Origin: Sclerodactyla briareus | Lineage: Eukaryota; Echinodermata; Holothuroidea; Dendrochirotida; Sclerodactylidae | NCBI GenBank assembly: GCA_026419785.1 | Contig: JAODTK010000056.1 | Coordinates: 143,501 to 207,500 of the forward strand | Reading direction: 5' to 3' | Length of the DNA: 64,000 bases | Shown here: positions 46,871 through 59,430 of the stretch, piece by piece | Layout: every line of letters starts with the position of its first letter | Position numbering within the stretch: position 1 is the first letter of the stretch | Made by a program: the position numbers and the translations under genes | Notes under the pieces: generated by a model | Databases searched by the model: none | What the model was told of the DNA's origin: nothing | The model's input: only the letters and a program-made list of their open reading frames with translations

Positions 46871-46874
46871 TTCT

Positions 46875-47356
46875 ACGGGTTCAGGAACCAACTAAGGGCC
46901 CTCATCTAGGAACTTGGCCGCATGGTATCGATCGTGGATGAGCACCGAATAACTCCGCCGTTCTTCTCGACTAGTGTCCAGATGATAACGAGCCAGGGGT
47001 GTAACCAATTCCAACCTTCTTCTGGGACCGTCATTTTATGTCCTCATCCGAAAGGTGTCTATCGGTGAACTCTAGGACCCGACCACATTCTGGGAACCTG
47101 GAGGATTGGAAGTTCAAGTTCAACGTGACTGCGCACAGCCGACAGACTAGACTTATTGCACATATCCGCTTAACAAATCCCCGTAAACCCCAGAAAAATC
47201 CACTGTATCACAGCGGAAACATGAAGTGAGACCAAGACATCACCCATTGCAACTGATGCAGCCACCCTAGGAAAATGTCCGGTTGACGCGGAATTCGAAC
47301 CCGGAATCTTTGTTGTAAAGTGGCATGATACCACTCTACCATTCTTCCGCCACGAT
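46875..47356 (-). mobile_element. tRNA-headed repeat (SINE), copy 1
   Basis: On the minus strand a tRNA-like head (GAATGGTAGAGTGG as box A and GGGTTCGAATTCC as box B) lies at 47275-47356, followed by a body. The body matches 61690-62120 in order: 'gatgNNgtcttggtc', 'cactgNatcacagNg', 'cagatgata' and 'atgagcac'. Confidence 0.75.
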
Positions 47357-47833
47357 ATTTCTCTCGGAAGCATGACACTGTCGGACTTTTGCTGAAATGA
47401 AATAGATTCTATTGATAAAGTTTATTCCAGTTTGTGGACGAATATCATCGAGGCGAGTTGAGTGTGTGTATCATGAACTTCGCCTCAATAGGCCTAATAC
47501 AAAAAAAAGGCCTCCGTTTGTGAATGCAGTGATATTGTATATGACTGATGATAATAAAGGGAATGGATGAGAACTTATTACATCGATGGGCGGAGATTAA
47601 TATCGATCGCGTTAGGTATATGAACATGAAATAATACCAAACAAAGAGGATATTTCATGTTGACAACCTATACCCAATGGGACGAGAGCTCGTAAATGTT
47701 AAAAGTCGTGACCGTCAAGAAGTGTAAATGATTTCACACATTCAGACTCTCAGGTTACCAGGAAAGGCTACTGTAAAACGGCGTTAAAAATCATTTAGAG
47801 CATTTAATGCTTCCATGTTTCGGAAGGCTCCAG
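47357..47833. other. Intron sequence
   Basis: Nothing recognised. Confidence 0.4.
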
Positions 47834-47938
47834 TTGGGGCCACGGCTGCGGACCTGGATGATAGCGTATTCATAGGAGGAAAATTAGGAATTGTTTCCAG
47901 TCGGGAAAGCCAAGGACTCCAGAAGTTATCACGGAAAT
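47834..47938 (+). CDS. Post-REJ exon, phase 1-1
   Basis: Acceptor AAGGCTCCAG and donor AAAT/GTTAAG give a 105-bp exon, phase 1 at both ends and open with no indel. It reads GATAADLDDSVFIGGKLG, then IVSSRESQGLQKLSRK. This is the kind of helical, moderately acidic sequence found between the REJ region and the GPS site in polycystin-1/REJ proteins. The family match is by style and position rather than a signature motif. Confidence 0.62.
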
Positions 47939-48417
47939 GTTAAGATGAGGGAAACTCGTTCTGAAGCAGTGTTGTAATACGCCGCGTAACCATCGAAATT
48001 ACGGGGACTACCACGTAGATTATTCGGACTGGGCTCTCAACTAAACTATGTGGTTACTATTCGCCGGAGCCGTTCTCACGACAATACGTTGGATTTGTGG
48101 ATTATGGGATATCATGCGCATTTCTGTTTTCGCACTGTCCACTGTACTCCCGAGGGGTGGAGTGAGGATTTGCGGACGTTTGTTGCATGTTCTCACGTCT
48201 AGGACAGTCAGTAATAATGCGTCGAAACGCATTGCTCTTTTTCGATAAGATAAATAGGCCAACTCCCAAAGAGGAGCTCGTGGATTCCAAATTCTTTGTA
48301 AGAGAGCAATTTTGCTCGGTGCTAGGAAACAAAAAAAAACTTTTGATAAGCATACAATGACCTTCGAAAAGATGGTTCCCAATCCTATGTTCTGTTTCTT
48401 TTTCGCAACTCCTCCAG

Positions 48418-48547
48418 GTGGACGACTGAAAAGAAGAGGTGGGAAGACTAAGTATCGCAGCGACGAGAGTATTTACATTCAGGCGAATGTCCAATCGAAA
48501 TCGGCAGTCACGTCACGTGGCAGTGACCAAGGCCGTCTCGACTCACG
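48418..48547 (+). CDS. Probable post-REJ exon
   Basis: A strong acceptor (TTTCGCAACTCCTCCAG) precedes it. In phase 1 it reads LKRRGGKTKYRSDESIYIQA, then NVQSKSAVTSRGSDQGRLDS. The donor is uncertain (GTTGGG at 48548 is one option). Basic start, then strand-like sequence. No signature motif. Confidence 0.5.
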
Positions 48548-50330
48548 GTTGGGGAAATGGCGTGATTAAGTCTTCAGGCGCAATGCACAAGACGCACACA
48601 AACATCCATCAAGTAAGTCATACTTACATAGAGGGGGAAGAAAAAACGGAAAGTTAGGAGCAGCCTCTAGCTGCGGAGAGGGGGGAGGGGGGCAGGATCC
48701 GTGAAGATTTGATGTCGGATGTTATCTAAGGGACAATTCCATCCATTTTGAGCGAGTAGATTCAACTCGTAGGGAAAATGGGTTAATGATCAGTACGGTT
48801 GGTGGTCCGTATTATCCAGTGGGGGCCGCATTAGCAATAAATGAGGTGTTCATGAATGAGAGGTCAAAGATCAACTAGGGTCACACCCCCCATTTTGGTT
48901 GAACGTAAGCATGCAGCATTATAATTCAAAATAAATGAATGATCATGAAAGTTGTCACAATATTATCATCGAACAAGAACATAGGGAATATTCTTGAATT
49001 GGAAGTCAAGGTCCCCTAGGGTCAATCTAGCATTTTTGTGTTAAAAGATTCAAGCAGTGTCTAATCCTATAAAATAGATCGAATAATCACGGAAGTTGGT
49101 CAATGATACCATTGGCAACCCGAAACGGCGGCCACATCGAGTGACGCTCAGCGGTCTTCTGGCTTACCTCTTGAGCCTTGCGGCATCTTGGCGGAGGCAG
49201 TGGGTGCCACTGCCGGGCATTTTGCCGCCCATCTTGGCCTCGAGGAGTTTGAACAGTTGAAATAAACCTCACGAGCGACACATAGAACCGTAGGGGGATA
49301 CTTTGCCATGGCCACTATTAGGCTCCGGACTCTGAGGAAATAGTCGCCAAACCTACACTAATTGCAAACAAAAGCGATTCAAGGGGTTTTCCTCTGAAAT
49401 TACGTTAGATATCATACTAAAAAAAGGCTAAATCGAGTAGTCATAATTCCACACGTGGCGCCGAATGCCGCCATTTTATTTTTCTACTTTCCCGTTACAT
49501 CGTTATTAAATGGAATATTCTAAATGATGTGTCACATCACCCCCTCCCATCTAAAAGTTAGCCCCATTTCTCAAGGATGAAAGAAGTTGCAATATATCTA
49601 TATATCTGAAAGGTAGGCTGATGGAGGGCTCGTTCGGCAAGCGCATAACCGATGTTGTGCCGATTGTCTTTTTTTGCATAGAAATCTCATTCAAACCACC
49701 CAATACGGCCTGCAAGACGCACTTTTCCAGGCAGAAGAAATGTGTATGCTCTGTCTGACTAATCAGTGTCGCGTTAATGCATTGGCTCATCGACACTGGC
49801 CAGTGCATTACAGGTCCCTACAAGCTCCTAGGCTCCATGTTCATTCTTTAGCAAAGAACTCTGTGTATTTAAGGTGCATTAATTTATTCGGACCAGCGGG
49901 CATAGAGAAACCACTGCAAATGGTGTCACGATTCAGCCAGGACCTCTCTCAAACTGGACAAAAAGAAATGCTGACTTCAGCAACTAAGGCACAATTATGG
50001 CTTTATATGTTTCTGGACACTATAATCCTCGTATGGACCTCACGTGGGGCTGAGACGGTGTTTTATGCGGAACATCTTGCTTTTCTCATTTGGCGCACCT
50101 TCGTACGTAGGTACTTCTGGTACCTATGATCGATCCCCGCATGGGCCTTACTCACTTCTGTCAGGGGGAACGAAAAGAACAAACACACCGGAGTCGCTTA
50201 GGGGGCCATGTCAGGACTAGGACAATTGACAGCTATTTCGTGTGTGCAAAGCTGACAGAAAAAAAAAAAAGGTCCCCGGTAACTAACTCCAAGAGTTCAC
50301 AATATAAACAACACTAAGACTGTAGGGTTG
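48548..50330. other. Intron sequence
   Basis: Contains diverged 'ggcggccac' repeat phrases near 49125. The 151-codon frame at 49674-50129 lacks family resemblance and splice sites. No exon called. Confidence 0.4.
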
Positions 50331-50331
50331 C

Positions 50332-50560
50332 ACTCTTAAAAATGTGGTGTAACTAGCCAAACCTATCCGGGTTGTGTAAGCAATTACACAATCACTGGTT
50401 GGAGAATCTGCACATATTGGTATTTTTACATGACTTCCAAAACTGTCAGGTAATTTAACACAACCCCGGGGTGGTGTGCTAATTTGTTGAGTAAAGTATA
50501 CATAACATTTTCACGTGTGTGAGGCGGAGTTTATGTAATTGCCGCAACGTGTTTTGTGCA
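50332..50560. repeat. MITE-like element with GTGTAA/TTACAC motifs
   Basis: Begins 'gcactcttaaaaatgtggtg', carries the perfect hairpin GTGTAAGCAATTACAC and several GTGTGCTAA-type inverted phrases. No coding frame. Boundaries are approximate. Confidence 0.45.
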
Positions 50561-51042
50561 AAAGCTCACAAAATGTCAGAGATGTTCACGAGCGCCATAA
50601 TGTACACACATAGTCCATAGTCAGCTCTGACATACAATTCAATATATAATATAACCTCTAAATCGCATTACATGACAATTATTTGAGATTAGTAATCTCA
50701 TCGCTCAAATGTAAACCAAAATTGGATCAATTGGAAATGAAAGTCATTTCAGAGGCATTTAGAAGGAAAATTACTTTCTCTTATTCGGTCTCAGTATATG
50801 ATCCGGGCAGGCATTGGAGTGAAGAACCACTTTCGTTTGCTGCCAGTAAATATTATTTTACAAATGTCGACTTCCTTTAGTGGATTCAACCCACCTTCCC
50901 TCAGTCCCCGCATTTTCTCGTGACGTAGCACTCTTATCACCAACAGAACAGTCTCTTCGTGTTACGCTGAATTCTCAGGTCATGTTCATATTACTCTAAA
51001 CAAAAACAACTTCCTAATGTTATTGAATTCCGTTGTGCACAG

Positions 51043-51187
51043 GTCAGAGGACTCCTGGTTCCGAATTCCATTGAGCCAGAGACACCCGACGGAACGGGCG
51101 GCGGTTGCGACTCCTGGATTTCGCAATATATCAGTCAATCAGTCAATGCCAAGTGGAAAAGCAACGCCATACGTTGAGATGGAATCG
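51043..51187 (+). CDS. Post-REJ exon
   Basis: Acceptor CCGTTGTGCACAG and donor ATCG/GTATGT. One frame is open for 43 codons: VRGLLVPNSIEPETPDGTG, then CDSWISQYISQSVNAKWKS. It then shifts by one or two bases to finish TPYVEMES before the donor. The paired Trp and Cys residues and position fit the GAIN-like region before GPS. A (TTTAG)n array begins 70 bp downstream. Confidence 0.62.
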
Positions 51188-51255
51188 GTATGTCGAGGGA
51201 GACTATAGGCCTATAATATTAAGGGCAGTAAGAGATCGGCTCGCCGATAGATAAT

Positions 51256-51363
51256 GTAGTTTAGTTTAGTTGTTTAGTTTAGTTTAGTTTAGTTTAGTTT
51301 AGTTAGTTTCGTTTAGTTTAGTTAGTGGAGTTAGTTTAGTTTAGTTAGTTTAGTTAGTTTAGG
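51256..51363. repeat. (TTTAG)n pentanucleotide array
   Basis: About twenty TTTAG or TTAG units with small interruptions. It is not the common metazoan telomere repeat TTAGGG. Confidence 0.95.
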
Positions 51364-52133
51364 GAAGAATAAACTAGATGCCGAAGAATTCCCCACAATT
51401 CATGGAAAATAAATTCAAGAATGTCCTTGAACGCAGTACCACTCCTAAGCAGAACGAAATCTTCAGGAAGGCTATCCATCATTATAAACTCTCTGCGAGA
51501 GAAGATATACGAAGTCCAATCTCAGCGTTTGCACAAAAGCTTGAGGCAAGGACCCCTTCAGAACAGTGTGTGGAACATTGAAAGCATGAACAATTTTTGA
51601 AAATCTGAATAAAAATCACTCGAATTGTATCAGCTCATCGAAGTTAGAAATGCAGTCGTAGTAGTATTTGTTAGTGTCGTTGGCCCGTGGTAGTCGTATC
51701 ATAGCGGCGGTAGTAGCTGTAGTCTGGAGCAGCAGCTTACTGCTTTCGTGAGGTTCAAAACATAATATTTGATAACAGCAAATTGATGCATTTACAGCCT
51801 AAAAATGTATTTTCTGATATCAATACCGAGTACTGTACATTGTTGTATTCTCCTGTCCAGCACGCAACACGTCATATACATTGATATTATTATAGTGTCA
51901 CGAACCCGACGAATGCTGGTGGCTGTTTCGTGCGTCGGTTCATTGAATAGAAATCCAGTAGTGTATTTTACGTAATAATATAAGTATGTCTATTCAGGGC
52001 CCACACGTTATATTCTGGATTATACCGATTATTATGTATCAGTATGAGTGAGTGTTTGTTCAAATCCATAGTGCTTTAACCGCCTTCAGCAAAAGCTGTT
52101 CTCCACATTCAATTTCCTGGCTTCCACCCGCAG
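51364..52133. other. Intron sequence
   Basis: The open frame 51378-51581 begins at ATG but lacks context. Nothing else recognised. Confidence 0.4.
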
Positions 52134-52324
52134 ATGTACGATCCCGCTACCGGTGCGTCACGGACCTGATTCGCACCGATTCCTACAGCCGTTCCTAGGG
52201 ACTAAACCGCTCCCGGGAGGAGATTACCAGACGATCGTGCTTGATGGGAGCAGGCGTGACTCGGAGCGACAGTCCTAGCGACGCCCTATGCACTACGAGG
52301 ACATCTGATTCTTGTTGCTTCAAG
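52134..52324 (+). CDS. Probable post-REJ exon
   Basis: Acceptor TGGCTTCCACCCGCAG and donor-like TTCAAG/GTTGGG. One frame is open for about 48 codons, including HGPDSHRFLQPFLGTKPLP, then GGDYQTIVLDGSRRDSERQS. A one-base shift then gives SDSPSDALCTTRTSDSCC to the donor. GC-rich against AT-rich flanks. Confidence 0.5.
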
Positions 52325-53378
52325 GTTGGGCATTCCGCTTGGTGATAGCTTTTACATATTTCTTTCAATTTTTACGAAGCATCGACCGAGTATTGGGATA
52401 GAGTATGGATGTAGCGACAATCAATACCCTAGGTTGGCCGTGGTCAAATCTGAATAGGTCGAAAGCAGTAGATAGGAGAACCTCAAACGTGAACGCTCCC
52501 CATCTATCTATACTATTACCTACAACTTTTAAACATTGTTTAAGAAGTGACACTATTTACCTGAACACTAGTTTTGGGCATCACTTGAGGGAAATGGTAA
52601 TGCTAAACGCGATGTCAAATTCCTACAACGTTTGTGGCGAATTGCTAAACTTTTCGTGTCTTCTGAACGGTTTCTATTTTCTATTATACGCTTAGTGCAT
52701 GGGTTTCCTTTTTTCCAAAGAGGATGACAGAATATTTGTACGAGGTGATCACCTCCCATACACTGTTTGTGGAGTACACAGCCACAATAACTGCAGGATG
52801 GATGTTCAGTTGTGGTCGCTGTTAAACGCTCATTTAATCAATACAGATCGGATTTGGTCCGATCATGTGGAAGGATATGAATTAACCATTTTTTTCCCTT
52901 TCAAATAAACGTAAACCACTTCAAACGCCGACTACACAATAACTTTTTAATTGTCATTTGTCACGCAACTGACATGTCGAATCATGATATGGACATTTGA
53001 ATGGACAATGGACCTGAGGTATTTCAGTCTTGACTGACTGAACCCACAATTTTTTTCTCCTTCTTTTTTAATATTTTTACTCACAATAATACGTATCGGT
53101 ACCTTTGAACGTTTTCCTCCACAGGAAGCGCAAGCTGCAAAACGAATCGAACCACAACGTATCACTTCGGATGAAGCAGACACTATATGACCTTTGATTC
53201 ATTGTTTTTCCTCCTCCGAAAAAAAACGCAGAATTTCACATTCATCACCATAAGGTCCACCTAGATATGAAGCCCCTATGTGGAGATTTGTATCTGAAGT
53301 GGTCCGTTTCAAATTCGCCCTTCTAATCAGCGATCGGATAATCATGTATCTGGAGTTCCGATCATTTTATCTTTTCAG
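52325..53378. other. Intron sequence
   Basis: Two consecutive AT-rich open frames (52405-52695 and 52699-52908) are unidentified. A short frame after CCTCCACAG at 53126 (EAQAAKRIEPQRITSDEA) could be a small exon but lacks a donor. Confidence 0.4.
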
Positions 53379-53518
53379 TGTTGATGCCACTTCACAGTGC
53401 ATCGACGCCATCACAGCAACTAATACACTTCTGGGGCGGGCCGGGAACTGAGTGCAGACGACAGCGTCGCCTTTAATCGACGACACAAGATCAAAGCAGA
53501 ATTGTACAAAAAAGTTGT
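53379..53518 (+). CDS. Post-REJ exon
   Basis: Acceptor TTATCTTTTCAG. It begins DATSQCIDAITATNTLLG and, after one shift, reads LSADDSVAFNRRHKIKAEL and YKKVV, ending at a donor-like GTGTAA or GTAAAA. The pattern of a helical 'IDAI.A...LL' segment followed by 'LS.DD.....R..IK.EL' is typical of the linker between REJ modules and GPS in PKD1/REJ proteins. Confidence 0.62.
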
Positions 53519-53734
53519 GTAAAAGGGTGCGTTCCTCTCTATTCGGTGCCAACTGCATAATACTTTTTTCAGAAAAACGTCGTTATCTCATCGGCTCCGA
53601 CGAGCCGAGTGACAAATAGCCAGTTCTTAGTTCTGAGTGCGCATGCTCACCACAGAAACAGTTTTGGGAATAACGAGATTTCGGTCAGATCCCCTCCCCC
53701 CCCCATAGTAATTCGTTACGGCTTACTTTTTAAT

Positions 53735-54420
53735 TCCTTGACAAAAGTCCGAGGATCTATATAGTCATTCGTATGTGTGTGTGTATCGTGTTTTGACGCT
53801 TTGCTTGTGACACCATACTCGAACCCCCCCCTGGATGGATTGAGGTCATACTGGTTGTGTGTTCCTTCGATCATGATGATTACATTGGTCAACAGTCATG
53901 GCTGAGGACACCATAGAGGTTCAAGTCTGAAATCCTTGTAAACACAGTGAGTCCAAAAATTGATACCGATCAAGCTGAAATTGGTGTGTAGTTTCTGATG
54001 TGGAGTACAATCATCCCTATTGTTTTTGGGTGTTGATTGGGGGTTAATCTTTGGAGAAATTGTAAATCAGTCTAAAATCGCATACTTTGCAAATTTGCAT
54101 TTTTGGCTTGTAAACACACTAACTCACCCCCTGATGATTGAGCTCATACTTGTATGTTTGTTTTCCCCGCGATGAGTACATGATTCCCTCTTGTTTTGGG
54201 GGTCAGGTCAACGGTCATCTTAGGTCACCAGAGGTTCCAACAGTCTGAATCCTTGTAAACACATATAGGAACGGTTGTCTGGTCAGCTGAAATTTGGTGT
54301 GTGGCCTTCTTATGGGGATTACAAGAACCCTATTGTTTTGGGTCAGGTCGAGGTGAATCCATGATCAGTCCAGCTGCTTTGATCTGATAATTTGAAAATT
54401 TAGTGTTAGTTAGTTTTTCC
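53735..54420 (+). repeat. Dispersed ~300-bp-unit repeat, forward copy
   Basis: Includes the head 'ttccttgacaaaagtcc', a GT run and 'gacgctttgcttgtgac', then two to three units. More diverged than 19435-20575. Confidence 0.85.
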
Positions 54421-55258
54421 TCATCAAGATACAGGAACCTATGTTTTGTCGAAATGTCATATCCTGCATATAATGTATTATTCTGGTAACAACGACACCA
54501 CTACTTGAAAAAACGCAACCGATTCACCCCTGTTTTTCGGGTTTATTGTTGATAAGTATGGGGGGGGGATTGTGTGTTTCGTGTTGGCGGATTGGTAGTA
54601 CAGCAGGGCAGTTTTCTAAAATCATTCTTCACACTGTACGTTCACTCGACCTGCTTGCGTTAGGGGTTATGGCTTCAACACAATACTTATCCCTCTCATT
54701 GACTGTACTTCCGAATGGTTTACTTGTAGTCAGATTGTGGTTGACTGTATTCATGGTTTGCTAGTTCCTAGCACGGTTGCTAGGGTATAAATTATGGTGG
54801 ACGAGAAGTCTCCCTCGAGCTCCCTATGAGTGAACTCTAAAGGTGCCTATTTATGTGTGTGCGTGCGCCCCGTGGGTGTTTACCGCGTCTTTTTCGATGT
54901 TTTAGGCAGATAAATCCCCTAAAGTTTTGGGGATGATTGAGTGCGTTTACATTTAACCCACGGGATGACAAAAAATTCTTCAGAAAAGAGATAATTGCAA
55001 TATTTGAATTGATTCCATTTTTTGAACAAAGTATAAAACCGCAAAATCGAACGTTTTCCTTACATGCGGCCTCATTACGAAACGTGGATTTAGGGAGAAA
55101 AAAAAAAATTTCATGCGAAATTTCGATGTATTTCAAAATATTTAGAGCTTGGTATGGTGATTAGTAAATTCTGTGACGGGTATTTAATGATGCCAGATAG
55201 TCCAGAACGATACCCGGAACATCTCCCTGACACTGTCCTGTTATGATTTCGTTCCCAG
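54421..55258. other. Intron sequence
   Basis: Nothing recognised. A G run is at about 54560-54568. Confidence 0.4.
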
Positions 55259-55630
55259 GTAACCTCGCGACGGCGTTCAGTAACGCAATACACCTCGCGA
55301 ACTACCAGAAGAAACTCCCTATCGACAAAGCGACGGCGCAAGAGGGACGCATTCGCTTTCTACGATGTTGGGCGGGGCCCTCGATGGATTTGGCTTCTCG
55401 ATATCGGGAGACCTGGACTCCGTCCTTCTGGTGGTCGAAGATTCCGGGTTTTACACCGACGCGACACCGGATGAAGAGGAGGGTTTCGAGGAGGTTGAGA
55501 ATTTCCAGACGCCGGTTCTCTCCACAGTGGCCGAGACCGGAACCTCAGATAGTAACGAGGGGGCAATGATAGCTAGACCTGGCTGCTGCCGCAGATGTTG
55601 GGCAGCAGGAAGCCACAGAGGGGGACATTG
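55259..55630 (+). CDS. Post-REJ/GAIN-like exon, phase 1-1
   Basis: Acceptor ATTTCGTTCCCAG and donor ATTG/GTTCGT. The 372-bp length is a multiple of three. It reads GNLATAFSNAIHLANYQKK, then DKATAQEGRIRFL. One shift gives MLGGALDGFGFSISGDLDSV, then an acidic stretch (TPDEEEGFEEVENFQ). A second shift gives LAAAADVGQQEATEGDI to the donor. The 'A..R..ML..LD' helical segment is like that preceding GPS in polycystin-1/REJ proteins. The conflicting long frames on both strands (55243-55811) arise from the high GC content. Confidence 0.72.
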
Positions 55631-56380
55631 GTTCGTTTCTCTGGTCATTTTTAACTTGGTTACATTGTAGCGTAATCCGCACCCCCGATTGCAAGGGGGA
55701 TATGGGGGGGGGGGCAGCCATCGATTTGCAATTTGCTATCCCATATTTCTTCTTTTTCGTATAACGTAACACACACATTTTACGATGTGTGTGTGCCGGG
55801 ACATTGATCAATCAATTGTTGCAATGAGGCTTGGTTGTATATTGTTTGAACTAGAACTAATTCTTAATATTTGTTTGCTATTCTGTGGGGTCAATGATTG
55901 ACTGATTATTCCATTTATGTCTCGCTAACTTTCCGGAGGGAGACCTCGGGTCATATGCGTGTCTTCTCTGCCTGTCCGGATGTCTGTCTGTGTGCGTCGC
56001 ATTCTCCTGAACCGTGAAAGCCCATAATGCCTAAATTTTATGTGGAATGCGTGTGCCTCCATGCTCCATTCATCTTAACCTCCACTAGATATTTGCATGA
56101 ATCCTTGCATATAACTCCCTTAACTTCCCCCGAAGCTTGTATACCATAATAACCATAGTCGATTATGTGATGCCAGTTCGCTTATTTGACCTCTTGGTGT
56201 GCATACACGAAATATCATGAATTCACATTTAGTATTTGTTGACTGAAAGTCCATCACGTATATTTTATTGCAATTTCATGGTTTGTTGAGCTTCGACAAA
56301 AGTTACGAAGGTGGGCCGTTATGTGACATTTTGCATATGTTTATGGCCACGCATTTTTCCTTTTAGTTTGTTTGATTCAG
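55631..56380. other. Intron sequence
   Basis: Contains a G run (about 55707) and a short GT run. No exon seen. Confidence 0.4.
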
Positions 56381-56457
56381 CAATGACTGAAGTGGGTTAC
56401 ATACGGTCTATCGTTGGTTCCAATCGTGCAACCAGCCGAGAATTGTGGCGGTGGCTG
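56381..56457 (+). CDS. Possible short exon
   Basis: Acceptor TTTGTTTGATTCAG and donor GGCTG/GTAAAG. In phase 1 it is open: MTEVGYIRSIVGSNRATSRE, then LWRWL. It might join to the open island at 56555 across about 97 bp. No family signature. Confidence 0.32.
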
Positions 56458-56543
56458 GTAAAGGTTACCAATTAAAAATGAAATATGAAAATAGTATAAA
56501 TGAAATATTAGTATAATCGATCACTCCACTGATTCACTTCTGG

Positions 56544-56693
56544 ATGCTACTCAGCAGCGTCACCTCGAAGTTCGACCAAGAAAACTACCAGCCAACTGTC
56601 GTTACCATAGAGAGAACGTTAACTACCCTGGGGATCACGCGAATAACCTCGACGCTCTTCATCGACGCAAAAACTACAGCCGCAACAAAATAA
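56544..56693 (+). CDS. Possible exon or small open frame
   Basis: An ATG at 56544 opens MLLSSVTSKFDQENYQPTVV and continues TIERTLTTLGITRITSTLFI to a TAA at 56691. A second frame is open over the same stretch. GC-richer than its flanks. It lacks a clear donor, and an AATAAA-like string follows. Could be a terminal exon, a retained fragment or chance. Confidence 0.3.
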   Translation: MLLSSVTSKFDQENYQPTVVTIERTLTTLGITRITSTLFIDAKTTAATK

Positions 56694-56767
56694 AATAAAG
56701 TAGGTTTAGCGTACAAATGTACAATTAGTCCCCTGTGTGGCCATTTATTCACCATCAACAGTATTCC

Positions 56768-56850
56768 GTGGCGTGTGGGCTGAGGAGGCTAGCTCAGTGG
56801 TCATCGCGTGCAATGAATGTCAGCGGAGTCTGGCCCAAGGATTATCAGGT
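56768..56850 (+). mobile_element. Weak tRNA-like sequence
   Basis: GGCTAGCTCAGTGGTCATCG matches a box A. The box B expected about 30 bp on is degenerate. Probably an old SINE head. Confidence 0.35.
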
Positions 56851-57039
56851 CGGTTTTTAGCAGAGACTGGCAAAGTCAAAAATAAAATATTAACACTTTT
56901 CAACTACTACTTTTCCATTGAAATGTTGAGCAACCATTGTACCTTTTCGCCAGTAGTAACTTAACAGCAATAAATCCAAGCATTAATTATTTGACAGAGA
57001 GGAATATATGCAGTGCATGCCAGTGTGTGTGTAGTGTAT

Positions 57040-57760
57040 TGTGTGCTGCCCAGATTGTAAACATGACACTTCGACTAGGTCTCATACTTTTGATCCCATG
57101 ATCAGTAAAATGATCCCTGTGGTTTTAGGTCATGCCAGGGGCCATCTGAGGTTCCACAGCTGTCAAAGCCCGTGATATTCGTGAACATGATAAGTCTAAC
57201 GTTTTGTCTGATCTAGGTTAAATTTAGTGTTCAGCTTCCTTATGGGGAATACTCCAATCGTATGATTCTATCGGGGATACTTTTTGTGCAAAAACAATGT
57301 TTTAGCCAATCTCAGTTCATGAACTCGTAACCGCGACCCATCTGATAGGTAACTTGGTGTATGTGTTCCTCCTAATGACACATGTTCTCTGTTGTCTTGA
57401 GGACCGGAACGCCGTGTTCCCATCGAAAGGGAAATTCTGTTTCGACTTTCTTATGGGCGTACAATGACCCCTTTGGCTTTGGTGTGACCCCAGGGTTAAT
57501 TTTCAGATTTGAGGACTTAGAGATGGTTAAAAAGATATATTTTGTGGCCAATTGTGGCTTGTAAACACAATAACTAACCCGCGTTCGAACGGATGAGCTC
57601 ACACTAGGCGTGTCTTTTCCAGACGGAATACATACCTGTTGGTTGATTCCCGATTGTTCTGGAGTCAGTTGATAGTTCTATGATCCCCAAAGCCGGGATG
57701 TCAAAGTATGGAAACCCTTGCAAATACGATCAGTTCAGAAGCCGGCTGCAATTTTAAAGT
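57040..57760 (+). repeat. Dispersed ~300-bp-unit repeat, old forward copy
   Basis: The phrases 'ccccttatggggaatac'-like, 'gccatctgaggttcc' and 'cttgtaaacacaataact' identify the family. Heavily diverged. Confidence 0.7.
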
Positions 57761-59324
57761 GAGTGTGTAACCTTGTTTCCGGGTTGCAATTTTGTATATT
57801 TTGAGCTGCTGTGAATTGAGCCTGATCAGAGTGCGTAAAGGTTTTGTTCCGGATATTTCGGCTCATTCAAATTTAAACTTGTTTGTGGCTCCCTCGCGTA
57901 ACGACGAATACGAACAAGAACGCAAGTACTCAGTGATTCATTTCCATTTCATGAGTAATTTCCTTATATTATAGAACGAGACTTTAAAGAGGCACCTAAA
58001 TTCTGAATAATCATTCTGAGTAGGCATGTAGCAGAATCTTACTTCCCACACACCGATGTCATGTGTAATGCCATTGACCCAGATGCAGAAGAGATATCAT
58101 TCTGTTTGTAATCGCTAGCGAACATCATTTAGTGGTTTTAGTTAGTATAAGCTGGAGATTTCAGAGATACCTAAAACATCAACGCACGGCATGGACCTTC
58201 GAGACACCGAAGTCGAAATCTACAGTAGCCAACCTATTCTCGCATGATTTTGGCGCATTTTGCAACTCGGAAGAAAACACACTTATCAATGAAGCATGGG
58301 AAGATCACATACTTAACGGGAGGGGGGGGGGGGGGGGCAACCAGGATTCGCCGAATTGTGAGGGATTGAAGCAGGTACCCTACCTCACCACTCACCCTTC
58401 TTCCATTTCCCTTTCCAAGATGCCTAATTTGATAAATCCTTGATATTTCACATGTGACATACCCGATCGGGCTCTTTTCACCCAATCAACAATGAATTTC
58501 GGTGGTGGGAGAGGGGGATTTGTTGACGGTGTGGTGTGCTTCATTGAAGTCTCCCCCCCCCCCCCCCCTCCGCCTTCCCCCTTTTTAGGGGGCCACATGC
58601 CGACCCTCTCCTACTTCGGCCTGAATAAAAATGTTCGTTGTGAATGTTTAACCTAAGCGCTTATACCTGCTGATAAGACAACATTGCTCAGTCAATGAGA
58701 TAATTAATATTGAGCTGTAATGAACTTCCGGTCGCGATCACGTCATTTTTTTGAAAAGAAACTGTGTGAACAACATCATTGTTGGCTGGTCTTACGTATC
58801 AGAACTCAGTCGTGGAATTGCACAGCCTTTTGGCGTTCTGGTTCCATACGTCACTTGCAAGACGCGACGTTAACCTGTTCCAACTGAGTTCTGAGCCAAC
58901 CCTGCACGAGACCCCGCTGGCGCCGTCTCTCTGTATGGGCGACACTGAATATTTATTGACTCCTCTATGAATGCAATGTGCTCGGACCTTAAACAACGAT
59001 ACAAATAGTAAACTTCAGGATAATTTTACTGACTGATTTTAAGAAGTTGCCATGCTAATGTAACTGTAATTGATAGCTAATACACTAATAACTCTACGAT
59101 TACAAACGGGCGCACCATTTGGGTCATGTGCAATACTGGCAGTGTAAGGGGTCTATAAGTTCTTGCCCCCAAGGACTATGAGTGACACTCGAGAATCGAG
59201 AAGTGAGGAGTGTGCGCTTCCCCAGATGGATTCAACCTTATACGACAAGTAACCTACTACAGTGGACAGCAAAATGAGTAATATTCAGAGGGGAACGCTT
59301 TCTTTGATTGACTGACCAAATAGT
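57761..59324. other. Intron sequence
   Basis: G and C runs at about 58321-58337 and 58552-58568. The AT-rich open frame 58132-58443 is unidentified. No exon called. Confidence 0.4.
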
Positions 59325-59352
59325 TATAGATATATATTATATATATAATATA

Positions 59353-59427
<75 letters not shown>
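59325..59427. repeat. (TA)n microsatellite
   Basis: About 100 bp of TA repeats with a few interruptions. Confidence 0.97.

Positions 59428-59430
<3 letters not shown>

Noticed and set aside
49674..50129. 151-codon + strand open frame
   Set aside because: No family resemblance, no splice sites and AT-rich composition like the introns around it.
51256..51363. Interstitial telomere repeat
   Set aside because: The unit is TTTAG, not TTAGGG; treated as a plain microsatellite.
53120..53190. Short frame EAQAAKRIEPQRITSDEA as an exon
   Set aside because: Good acceptor but no donor before the stop; left out of the gene model.
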